Below are positions 38,095 through 46,515 of a DNA stretch of 64,000 nt, in pieces; position 1 is the first letter of the stretch; every line of letters starts with the position of its first letter. Origin of the DNA: an uncultured Paracoccaceae bacterium. GTDB lineage: Bacteria; Pseudomonadota; Alphaproteobacteria; Rhodobacterales; Rhodobacteraceae. The notes under the pieces are model-generated. The model worked only from the letters and a program-made list of their open reading frames with translations. It was not told the origin of the DNA and did no database searches. Position numbers and translations under genes: made by a program. The stretch spans positions 1-64,000 of the forward strand of contig CAKZVL010000084.1 in the NCBI GenBank assembly GCA_937922155.1. The letters run 5' to 3'.

Positions 38095-39043
38095 CTCGCG
38101 TCCCCTTTGCCGGGCGCAAATCACGCCAAGTTTCGCGGCTGTCCGACCAATGCAAGGCGGGCAAGATCAGGCGTTGCACCATCTGCACCGCCCCTGCAAT
38201 CAACACGCCAAACAAGGCAGATCGCGGCACCTCCCGCGCCAAATACCCGCGCATCGCGGCCATATCCATCAGGCCAAGTTGGATCACATCATCGCCCCTC
38301 TCGTAATCCAATTGTTCTTGGCAAAAGGTATTGAACACCGCGTCGCGATGCTTGGTCGCCTCCTCAAAGGATTTCTTCAACCCATCCGACCCGCCTGTAT
38401 AGGCGTTGGTGATGACAAACCGATCTTCCTCAAACCCCGCATCCTCTCCGACGCCAAAGACGTGACGATGATTGTCCATAATCCGGCGCGCAATCAATAG
38501 GTGGTTCAAGGTGCGCCGCCCCTCACCCGGCTGCGGCCAGACATCGCTGAACAGCGTGCTCACCATGCCAACAACGGCGGGCACTTGCGTGACATTCGAT
38601 ATCCAAATCGGGCGAAACTGACGGCGCAGACAGATCAGAAAACAGGTCAAACCATAAAGCACCCATGACAGGTTCTTGCTACGCTCATCAGGGTCCACCA
38701 TGACCAGCCCAAGGTGCAAAATCTGCTGGGGCGTGGGGTCTGTATCAATGTCCATAATCGCCAAGGCATTGAACGCAATCGGCGTGCCATCTTTGCGCGT
38801 GACAAGGGTGACGATGCTATGCGACAGACGGGCGGCATCGGCGGAAAACACACCATAGGTCAGCCCCTCCCGCGGCAGGGTCTTGGCGGCAATCGTTTTC
38901 AGATCGCTCGAAAGCGCTTGCAGCTCTTGCCCACTCATCCAAAGCCCCGGACGCTCCATAATCTGCACCCGCAGATCGGGACCAGTGCGCAAGGTCACAT
39001 TCATATGCGTGCGCCCGAAGGCTTTGAATATGGCGCTGATCAC
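38087..39043 (-). CDS. GNAT-like acyltransferase of unknown substrate
   Basis: 318 residues from a GTG at 39043 chosen by the AGGAG site eight bases before it; the frame continues open upstream but without a ribosome-binding site. The middle resembles a GNAT core: a strand ending in HLGLVMVDPDERSKNLSWVL (acetyl-CoA loop position RSKNLS) followed by ISNVTQVPAVVGMV. A C-terminal segment (about residues 270-300) is hydrophobic and may be amphipathic or membrane-attached. First gene of a five-gene overlapping operon with a ThiF-like, membrane, nitroreductase-like and glycerate-kinase gene. Confidence 0.72.
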   Translation of the reverse strand: MISAIFKAFGRTHMNVTLRTGPDLRVQIMERPGLWMSGQELQALSSDLKTIAAKTLPREGLTYGVFSADAARLSHSIVTLVTRKDGTPIAFNALAIMDIDTDPTPQQILHLGLVMVDPDERSKNLSWVLYGLTCFLICLRRQFRPIWISNVTQVPAVVGMVSTLFSDVWPQPGEGRRTLNHLLIARRIMDNHRHVFGVGEDAGFEEDRFVITNAYTGGSDGLKKSFEEATKHRDAVFNTFCQEQLDYERGDDVIQLGLMDMAAMRGYLAREVPRSALFGVLIAGAVQMVQRLILPALHWSDSRETWRDLRPAKGTRDV

Positions 39044-39207
39044 ATTGGGGCTCCTTTTGCGGGTCAGCTTAGCCCGCTCAGACGTCCGACTTCCAGCGCA
39101 AACTATATGGGGCGCATGCAAACAAACGCGCTGCACAGAGGCTCCTTTTTGATCACCCACGACAGGCACCATCTCAACATGTCAAAAGGAATTTCCCGAT
39201 TTCACAT

Positions 39208-39247
39208 TTGACGAGGGCCAAAGAAAGAATTAGAACAAAAAGAGAAC
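39208..39247 (+). promoter_or_regulatory. LexA box and promoter of the imuA-imuB-dnaE2 cassette
   Basis: A perfect alphaproteobacterial LexA (SOS) box, GAAC-N7-GAAC, lies at 39233-39247 (equivalent to GTTC-N7-GTTC on the other strand), 16 bases before imuA. TTGACG (39208-39213) with TAGAAC (39231-39236) 17 bases on makes a possible sigma-70 promoter whose -10 would be covered by LexA. The same 220-base space also holds the start of the divergent GNAT-like operon. Confidence 0.85.
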
Positions 39248-39262
39248 AAACGAGTCTGCCAC

Positions 39263-39934
39263 ATGCAAATCCTACCCCCTCTTACCACCAAAGGACAGCG
39301 GCCCACCAACCAACTCCTGCGGGATCGCACGCAGGGTCACAGCGGGCAAGCCACCCTGTCAGAGGTGTTTACAGACACCGCCAGCGATGCGGCGGGCACC
39401 GGATTTCTATGCGCGCACTTGCAAGGGGCAGAAGCGCCAGTGCTCTGGGTCCAGGATTACCTGACACAACGCGAAGCCGGGCGCCCCTACCTGCCCGGCC
39501 TGCCCGTGCCGCTCAAACTGATTTTTGTGGATGTCTCCAAACCTGTGGACGTGCTTTGGGCCATGGAAGAAGGGCTGCGGTGCACGGGCCTGTCTGCTGT
39601 GGTGGGCGAAGTTTGGGGCGACCCGACTGTTCTGGATTTCACCGCCACCAAACGGCTGGCCTTACGGGCCGAGGCGCGCAGCCTGCCCTGCTGGCTCATG
39701 CGCCGTGGCGCACAGGCCAACCTCAGTGCCGCCCGCGAACGCTGGCGGATCAACAGCCTGCCTTCTGCCCCGGTACGCCACGACATGCGCGCACCGGGCA
39801 AAGCGCTTTGGAAAGCAGAACTTTTTCGCGCGCGCTGGCGCACACCGGGGCAATGGGTCGCCCAACACGGGGCCGAGGGGATCGTTCTGGATCACGGCCA
39901 ACACCCACCGCAGGCGACTGCAATGGATGCGTGA
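39263..39934 (+). CDS. imuA: ImuA, SOS mutagenesis accessory protein
   Basis: 223 residues of the RecA-like ImuA family: LSEVFTDTASDAAGTGFLCA (end of the N-terminal region), then DVLWAMEEGLRCTGLSAVVGEVW typical for ImuA, followed by a basic C-terminal half. It works with ImuB and DnaE2 in error-prone translesion synthesis. The first gene of the cassette, behind the LexA box. Confidence 0.9.
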   Translation: MQILPPLTTKGQRPTNQLLRDRTQGHSGQATLSEVFTDTASDAAGTGFLCAHLQGAEAPVLWVQDYLTQREAGRPYLPGLPVPLKLIFVDVSKPVDVLWAMEEGLRCTGLSAVVGEVWGDPTVLDFTATKRLALRAEARSLPCWLMRRGAQANLSAARERWRINSLPSAPVRHDMRAPGKALWKAELFRARWRTPGQWVAQHGAEGIVLDHGQHPPQATAMDA

Positions 39935-39997
39935 CATGGGCTTCTTTGGTTTTAAAATACGCATAATCCACCGCTATCACAGGCGGATTGACCGGCC

Positions 39998-41869
39998 ATG
40001 AAAGATCTGGACAAGCTGCCCGTGCTGACCTTTCCGCCCCAAGAGGCCCCACGTCAGGCGACCAAAGGTCAGACCACGGACCCCGACACCCTGGCGCGCG
40101 CGATTGCGGCGTTGCAATCCGCGCTGGAAGCCGAAGTTGCCAAACCAAGGCCAGACCCGGAACCAGATCTGCCCGCCTCAGACTGGGGCCAATCAAACGG
40201 GGCTCAAGACGATAGTTTCACACCCCTCGGGGCGCCAACATGGCGCGCAGGGCAAGGGCGTGCGGGGCAAGGCGCCTCAGATGCTCCAAAACATCCAACG
40301 CAGCGTCGGCACACAAACGGCCCCGCCACAGATCGCCAAACCCTTGCACGCCGGATCACCGCGATCCACCTGCCCCGCTTTGCCATCGAACGCTGGCAAC
40401 GCTGGGCGGCGCAACAACCCGACACCCCGCCTCAAGATGTGCCCATGGCTCTCGCCGTGGAAGGGCACCACGGCCCTGTCATCTATGCCACCAACCGCGC
40501 CGCCGAACAGGTCGGCGTGCATATTGACGCCCGCGTGGTCGATGCCCGCGCCCTGATCCCGGATTTGCGGGTGGAATTCGGCGATCTGGATGGGGACACG
40601 CGCGCGCTGCACCGCCTGATGCTGTGGTGTCGGCGCTGGTGCCCTTGGACGGTGGTGGATGGCCCCAACGGGTTGGTGATGGACACCACCGGGTCTGATC
40701 ACCTCTGGGGTGGGGAAGCGGCGATGCTGCGCGAGATCGAAGAACGTCTGGCGCATCTGGGCCTATCTGCCAACCTTGCCACCGCCCCAACCCATGGGGC
40801 GGCTTGGGCCTTGGCCCGCTTTGGCCATGTACGCCATGTGGCACAGGCCGAAACCCTTGCGCCCGACGTCGCACCCTTGCCGGTGCGCGCTTTGCGTCTC
40901 AAGGGCGATACCATCCTGCTTTTGAAACGACTGGGGTTGAAAACCATCGGCGATCTGGCCGCCGTGCCGCGCGCATCGCTCGCCCGACGCTTTAGCCGGG
41001 CAGAGCTTGTGACAAACCCGCTGCTGCGGCTGGACCAAATGATGGGCCGCTTGGGCGAACCTGTGAACGCGCCAGATGACCCGCCCCGCTTTGCGGTGCA
41101 GGCGCAACTGGCCGAACCCGTGCAAGACCCAACACCCCATCTGCCCGCCTTGTGCCGTGAGTTGTGCGCGGGGCTGGACGCCGCAGGCTTTGGCGCGCGC
41201 CGCATCACCGTCACCGTCTATCGCACCGACGGCGAAGTGCGCCACATCACCGTCGCCACCGCCCGCGCGAGCCGCGACCCGGATCATTTGCTGCGTCTGT
41301 TTGATGACAAGCTGGAACGCCTTGATCCCGGCTTTGGCTTTGATCTGATAACCCTTGGCGCAACCGTCATCGAAGAGGTCAGCGTCGCACAAACGCGGCT
41401 GGATGGCAGTGTGGATGACGGGGCAGAACTGGCCCGGCTGATTGATCGCTTGAGCGCGCGTTTGGGGGCCAAATCCGTGCGGGTGCCCGACACGGTGCAA
41501 AGCCATGTGCCAGAACGCGCCCAGATCGACCACCCTGCCATGGCCAGTGCGCCAAAACCAGCAGATACTCTGCGCGACCGACCGATCCGCCTGTTTCACC
41601 CAGCCGAAGAAATCCGTGTGGTCTATGCCGTGCCCGAAGGCCCGCCTGCGCAATTTATCTGGCGGCGGTTGACCCATCGTGTGATCCGCTTTGCCGGGCC
41701 AGAACGGATCGCGCCGGAATGGTGGCGCGACAAACCCGGCACGCGGTTGCGCGATTATTATCGCATCGAAGATCAAACCGGGAAACGGTTCTGGATTTAC
41801 CGCAATGGTGTGCTGGGCGACCGGCGTGGGGAAACCCCACGTTGGTTTGTGCATGGTGTGTTTGGATGA
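39998..41869 (+). CDS. imuB: ImuB, Y-family polymerase-like protein with long N-terminal extension
   Basis: 623 residues. The Y-family core starts near residue 119 (RRITAIHLPRFAIERW); LWGGEAAMLREIEERL and LNTIGDLAAVPRASLARRF-like segments follow. The position of the catalytic acidic residue reads LPRFAIER, so like other ImuB proteins it is probably a non-catalytic adaptor that recruits DnaE2 to the beta clamp. The first 118 residues are Pro/Gln/Gly-rich and not usual for the family; no internal start with a ribosome-binding site was found, so the extension seems real. Confidence 0.88.
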   Translation: MKDLDKLPVLTFPPQEAPRQATKGQTTDPDTLARAIAALQSALEAEVAKPRPDPEPDLPASDWGQSNGAQDDSFTPLGAPTWRAGQGRAGQGASDAPKHPTQRRHTNGPATDRQTLARRITAIHLPRFAIERWQRWAAQQPDTPPQDVPMALAVEGHHGPVIYATNRAAEQVGVHIDARVVDARALIPDLRVEFGDLDGDTRALHRLMLWCRRWCPWTVVDGPNGLVMDTTGSDHLWGGEAAMLREIEERLAHLGLSANLATAPTHGAAWALARFGHVRHVAQAETLAPDVAPLPVRALRLKGDTILLLKRLGLKTIGDLAAVPRASLARRFSRAELVTNPLLRLDQMMGRLGEPVNAPDDPPRFAVQAQLAEPVQDPTPHLPALCRELCAGLDAAGFGARRITVTVYRTDGEVRHITVATARASRDPDHLLRLFDDKLERLDPGFGFDLITLGATVIEEVSVAQTRLDGSVDDGAELARLIDRLSARLGAKSVRVPDTVQSHVPERAQIDHPAMASAPKPADTLRDRPIRLFHPAEEIRVVYAVPEGPPAQFIWRRLTHRVIRFAGPERIAPEWWRDKPGTRLRDYYRIEDQTGKRFWIYRNGVLGDRRGETPRWFVHGVFG

Positions 41870-41876
41870 GGCCGCA

Positions 41877-41953
41877 AAATTTTTTTGAAAAAATTTGGCA
41901 GGTTTTTTTGAAAAAACCTGTCGCCTCCGGCGGGAGTATTTTGGGCAAGATGA
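41877..41953. repeat. stacked hairpins and dispersed element copy between imuB and dnaE2
   Basis: Two A/T-rich hairpins follow the imuB stop: AAATTTTTT-TG-AAAAAATTT (41877-41896) and CAGGTTTTTT-TG-AAAAAACCTG (41899-41920). The core CGCCTCCGGCGGGAGTATTTT follows from 41922, ending in GGGCAAGATGAT at 41953, only 12 bases before the dnaE2 start. It may attenuate or process the message between the two genes. Confidence 0.7.
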
Positions 41954-41965
41954 TAGGAACGGCCT

Positions 41966-44900
41966 GTGCCTGAGAATGATCATGCCCATCCCCGCCGCAC
42001 CTTGCCCGACGATGGTGTCTATCCCGCCAATCCGCCGGCCCCTTTTGTGGAACTTGGCCTGACCACCTGTTTTTCCTTTCTGCGTGGCGCGTCGGATGCG
42101 GTTGATTTTTGCACCACGGCTTGGGCGCATGGTTATGATGCCATTGGTTGCGCGGATTTAAACACGCTTGCTGGTGTTGTCCGCCTGCATAGCGAGGCCA
42201 AGAAGGTCAATATACGCCCTGTGATTGGCGCCCGTATCGCGTTGCTGACAGGCGAAGTGTTCCTCGCCTACCCCAAAAACAGGGAAGCCTATGGCCGTCT
42301 GTCGCGTCTTATTTCGAAAGGGCGCATGGCTGACCCAGATGGAAACTGGCAAGCTAAGGGTATCTGCGACCTGACCCTTTCGGATTTGGCCGCGCAGGCC
42401 CAAGACGTCATTTTGATCGCTATCCCGGATGAGGACGTCGCCCGCTTTGCCAAGCGTCTTGCCCATCTAAAACGTCAGCTTCCCACCCTGTCTTATATCG
42501 CCGCTTGCTATCTTTATCGCGGCGATGATGTGGCCCGGATCAATGCGCTTGACGCCCTGTCGGGCCAGCACCGTCTGCAGCTTTTGGCGACCAACGACGT
42601 TCTTTATCACGCGCCCGATCGCCGCCCCTTGCAAGACGTGATGACCTGCATTCGCGAAAAGACGACCATCGACAAGGCCGGGTATCTGCTGGAACCCAAT
42701 GCAGAACGTCATCTCAAAACGCCTGCGCAGATGTGTGAGCTGTTTGCCCAGTGGCCACAGGCGATCCATGCCACCCGCCGTGTGGCAGAAGCCTGCCAGT
42801 TTGACCTAGAGGAATTGGCCTATGAATACCCGTCTGAGGTTATTCCCCAAGATATGACACCGCAGGCCTATCTTGAGAAACTAACATGGGAGGGGGCCGC
42901 GACCCGCTATCCCGATGGCGTCACAGAGGCGACCAAAGCGGTTTTGCGCAAAGAGCTTGCGATGATCCAAAAGCTGGACATCGCGCAGTACTTTCTAACC
43001 ATTCACGATGTGATCGAATTCGCCCGCGGCAAGGGCATTTTGTGCCAAGGGCGCGGATCGGCGGCCAATTCCGCTGTCTGTTATGTGCTGGGCATCACCG
43101 CCGTGGACCCGGCCCAGCATGCCCTTTTGTTTGAACGGTTCATCAGCGAAGAACGCAAAGAACCGCCCGACATCGACGTCGATTTCGAACATGAGCGGCG
43201 CGAAGAAGTGATCCAGCATATTTATCAAAAATATGGCCGTGAGCGTGCTGGATTGTGTGCCACTGTCATCCATTATCGCCCTCGTTCGGCCATCCGCGAG
43301 GTCGGTAAAGTCATGGGGTTAAGTGAGGATGTGACCGGCGCCTTGGCCAAAACCGTTTGGGGATCTTGGGGCAAATCTGTTGACGAAGATCACGCCAATG
43401 AGGCGGGTGTTGATCTGGGCGATCCGGTTATGCGGCGCACGTTGATCTTGGCCCAGCAATTGATTGGGATGCCCCGTCATTTGGGTCAACATGTGGGCGG
43501 TTTTATCCTGACAGAGCGGCCTTTGATCGACACTGTTCCTATCGGCAATGGCGCGATGCCGGATCGGACGTTCATCGAATGGGACAAGGATGATATTGAC
43601 GCGCTTGGCATTCTAAAGGTCGATATCCTCGCCCTTGGCATGCTGACTTGCATCCGCAAATGCTTTGACCTGATCAAGGCGCATTATGGCCAACGCTGGA
43701 CGCTGGCAAATGTCCCACAAGAGGACGCGCGCGTCTATGACATGCTATGCAAGGGCGACAGCATCGGTGTGTTTCAGGTGGAAAGCCGTGCCCAGATCAA
43801 TATGTTGCCGCGCCTGCGTCCGCGCACCTTTTATGATCTGGTGATTGAGGTGGCGATTGTGCGCCCCGGCCCTATTCAGGGCGACATGGTGCATCCGTTC
43901 TTGCGCCGCCGTCAGGGGATGGAACCTGTCGCCTATCCCTCGCCCGGCGCGCCCCATGACCCGGCGGAATTAAAGAACATTTTGGGCCGCACCCTTGGCG
44001 TGCCAATCTTTCAGGAACAAGCGATGAAAATCGCGATTGACGCGGCTGAGTTTAGCCCCGCAGAAGCCAATGAATTGCGCAAGGCGATGGCGACGTTCCG
44101 ATCCAAAGGCACCATTGGTCTGCTTGAGGAAAAGATGGTCAGCCGCATGGTCAAACGCGGCTATGACGAAGACTTTGCAACCCGCTGCTTTAATCAGATC
44201 AAGGGCTTTGGCGAATATGGATTTCCTGAAAGCCATGCAGCCAGTTTTGCGCAGCTTGTCTATGTTTCCAGCTGGTTGAAATGCCATTACCCAGCGGCCT
44301 TTTGCGCGGCGTTGTTGAACTCTCAACCCATGGGCTTTTATGCCCCGGCCCAATTGGTGCGCGATGCCAAAGAACACGGGGTTCAGGTCCGGCCTGCGGA
44401 TGTGAATTATTCGGATTGGGACAACACGCTGGAACCGGCAGAACAGGGTTTTGCCTTGCGCATCGGAATGCGCCAGATCAGCGGGTTTCGCGCCGATGCC
44501 GCCGCCCGTGTGATGGCCGCGCGCGATGCCCCTTACCGTGATCTGGATGATCTGCAACGCCGCGCCGGGATCAGTGCCGCCCATGTGCGCCGCTTGGCAG
44601 AGGCGGATGCAATGCGATCCATGTTCATCGACCGCAGGCAGGCGCTTTGGGAGGCAAAGGGGCTAAAGGACGCGCCAGACCTGCCCCTGTTTCTAGGCGG
44701 CGCGGATGAGGGGAATGAAATCACCGTGCCCCTGCCCGTCATGCCCGTGTGCGAACAGGTGGTCGCCGATTATCAAACCATGCGCCTTAGCCTTAAGGCG
44801 CATCCGCTGTCCTTCCTGCGCAAATCCATGACCCAACAAGGATTCCAAACGACCGAAGACCTCAAAAACGCCCGCAATGGGCAGCGGTTCAAAACTGCAG

Positions 44901-45259
44901 GTCTTGTGCTGATCCGCCAGAAACCGGGCACCGCAAAGGGCGTCTGTTTCATCACGTTAGAGGATGAATTTGGTGTGCTCAACGCCGTGGTCTGGCCCAA
45001 GCTCGTGGAACAATATCGCCGCGTTGTGATGCAATCGCGCGTGCTAGTGATCGAAGGATATGTGCAGCGCGATGTTGAGATTATTCACCTTGTCGCCCAG
45101 CATCTGGAAGACAAATCAGACGTGCTGTTGCGCCTATCCCCCGATGGGTTCCAGCCCGCGCTGGCCCACGCGGATGAGGTCAAAAAACCCATCCCCGCCC
45201 CAACCCGGCGCCATCCACGCAATGTGTCGATCATCCCCAAAAGCCGCGATTTTCATTAG
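41966..45259 (+). CDS. dnaE2: error-prone DNA polymerase III alpha subunit (DnaE2/ImuC)
   Basis: 1097 residues, the usual length. PHP-like N-terminus (TCFSFLRGASDAVDF), catalytic palm with PPDIDVDFEHERREEV and the third acidic position in LGILKVDILALGML, and a C-terminal OB-fold (TAGLVLIRQKPGTAKGVCF). It lacks the DnaE1 extra C-terminal domain and performs mutagenic lesion bypass with ImuA/ImuB. GTG start with AGGA eight bases upstream. Last gene of the SOS cassette. Confidence 0.94.
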   Translation: MPENDHAHPRRTLPDDGVYPANPPAPFVELGLTTCFSFLRGASDAVDFCTTAWAHGYDAIGCADLNTLAGVVRLHSEAKKVNIRPVIGARIALLTGEVFLAYPKNREAYGRLSRLISKGRMADPDGNWQAKGICDLTLSDLAAQAQDVILIAIPDEDVARFAKRLAHLKRQLPTLSYIAACYLYRGDDVARINALDALSGQHRLQLLATNDVLYHAPDRRPLQDVMTCIREKTTIDKAGYLLEPNAERHLKTPAQMCELFAQWPQAIHATRRVAEACQFDLEELAYEYPSEVIPQDMTPQAYLEKLTWEGAATRYPDGVTEATKAVLRKELAMIQKLDIAQYFLTIHDVIEFARGKGILCQGRGSAANSAVCYVLGITAVDPAQHALLFERFISEERKEPPDIDVDFEHERREEVIQHIYQKYGRERAGLCATVIHYRPRSAIREVGKVMGLSEDVTGALAKTVWGSWGKSVDEDHANEAGVDLGDPVMRRTLILAQQLIGMPRHLGQHVGGFILTERPLIDTVPIGNGAMPDRTFIEWDKDDIDALGILKVDILALGMLTCIRKCFDLIKAHYGQRWTLANVPQEDARVYDMLCKGDSIGVFQVESRAQINMLPRLRPRTFYDLVIEVAIVRPGPIQGDMVHPFLRRRQGMEPVAYPSPGAPHDPAELKNILGRTLGVPIFQEQAMKIAIDAAEFSPAEANELRKAMATFRSKGTIGLLEEKMVSRMVKRGYDEDFATRCFNQIKGFGEYGFPESHAASFAQLVYVSSWLKCHYPAAFCAALLNSQPMGFYAPAQLVRDAKEHGVQVRPADVNYSDWDNTLEPAEQGFALRIGMRQISGFRADAAARVMAARDAPYRDLDDLQRRAGISAAHVRRLAEADAMRSMFIDRRQALWEAKGLKDAPDLPLFLGGADEGNEITVPLPVMPVCEQVVADYQTMRLSLKAHPLSFLRKSMTQQGFQTTEDLKNARNGQRFKTAGLVLIRQKPGTAKGVCFITLEDEFGVLNAVVWPKLVEQYRRVVMQSRVLVIEGYVQRDVEIIHLVAQHLEDKSDVLLRLSPDGFQPALAHADEVKKPIPAPTRRHPRNVSIIPKSRDFH

Positions 45260-45282
45260 CGTCGCGTGGATCAAGATCCGCC

Positions 45283-46512
45283 CTACCCCGGTGACATCCC
45301 GCGCAACCGCTCTGAGCGGCGACGCAACAATTCCACCGTCGTCAACAGTAGGATCGACACGATCACAAGGATCGTTGCAACCGCCAAAATCGTCGGGCTG
45401 ATCTGTTCGCGCAGGCCTGTGAACATCTGCCACGGCAGCGTCTTTTGCGCAGCGGCACCAACGAACAGCACCACGACCACTTCGTCAAAGGATGTGATAA
45501 ACGCAAACAACCCACCCGAAATCACGCCGGGCAAAATCAGCGGCATCTGCACTTTGAAAAACGTGGTGACAGGGTTCGCCCCCATGTTCGCCGCCGCCCG
45601 TGTCAGCGATTTGTCAAATCCGACAAGCGTCGCCGTCACCGTAATGATCACGAACGGAATGCCCAAGGCGGCGTGGGCGAGGATCACTTTGATATAGCCA
45701 GACAAGCTTTTGGAAATGCCCAAGGTGTCTTCCATCCACAGCCCCATCTTGCTGTAGAAAAAGAACATGCCAGTGGCCGAAATAATCAGCGGCACGATCA
45801 TAGGCGAAATCAGGATCGCCATGATGGTCTGACGAAACGGCACATGCGACTGGCTCAGCCCGATGGCGGCCAGCGTGCCCAGCGTCACCGAAATCACCGT
45901 CGCAAAGGGCGCGATGATCAGTGAATTGCGCATTGGGCGCAGCCAATCTTGGTTGGTGAAAAAGTCCTCGTAATGCTTTGTGCTGAAGCCTTCGGCCTTC
46001 AGCGCCAGCATTTCAGGCGTAAAGGTAAAGAAATCTTGCGCATTAAAACTAAGCGGGATGATGATAATGATCGGCGCGATCAAGAAGAAAAAGATAAAAC
46101 CGCAGATGAACAAAAAGCTGTTGTGCCAAAGCACTTGCCGCGTCGTCGCATAAGGTGGCACCCCGGCCCGGTAATCCCCTGAATGCAGCCAATAGGCACA
46201 CCAGCCAAGCACCGCACCACAGATCGCCCCGGCAAGCGCGCCGCCCAATTGTCCAAAAATAAATCCAAGAACCGCAAAACCGATGATCGCAGCCCAACGC
46301 CCCGTCCGGCGCGGCAAAAACCGGCACAGGACAAAGGCGATAACAGCCCCCATCACCAAACCAGCCACCAAACCGGTCAAAATGCCCAGCCCCGCGGCTT
46401 GTCCAGCAAGGATGCCCAATATCGCGCCAAACAACGCCGTGATCGGGATGGTAAAGCCCCACAGGTTGTCTTTCTTCGCCGCGACCTCTGCCGCTGTCAG
46501 TGCAACTGTCAT
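45283..46512 (-). CDS. PotC-like ABC permease with N-terminal membrane extension
   Basis: 409 residues. The C-terminal 270 residues are a normal binding-protein-dependent permease with the EAA-type loop (AAANMGANPVTTFFKVQMPLILPG). The first about 135 residues are an added hydrophobic region of four or so segments (LFGAILGILAGQAAGLG and following) not found in E. coli PotC. It is the last gene of the transporter set and starts three bases after the stop of the other permease gene. The substrate is likely a polyamine, amine or amino-acid-like compound. Confidence 0.88.
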   Translation of the reverse strand: MTVALTAAEVAAKKDNLWGFTIPITALFGAILGILAGQAAGLGILTGLVAGLVMGAVIAFVLCRFLPRRTGRWAAIIGFAVLGFIFGQLGGALAGAICGAVLGWCAYWLHSGDYRAGVPPYATTRQVLWHNSFLFICGFIFFFLIAPIIIIIPLSFNAQDFFTFTPEMLALKAEGFSTKHYEDFFTNQDWLRPMRNSLIIAPFATVISVTLGTLAAIGLSQSHVPFRQTIMAILISPMIVPLIISATGMFFFYSKMGLWMEDTLGISKSLSGYIKVILAHAALGIPFVIITVTATLVGFDKSLTRAAANMGANPVTTFFKVQMPLILPGVISGGLFAFITSFDEVVVVLFVGAAAQKTLPWQMFTGLREQISPTILAVATILVIVSILLLTTVELLRRRSERLRGMSPG

Positions 46513-46515
46513 GGC

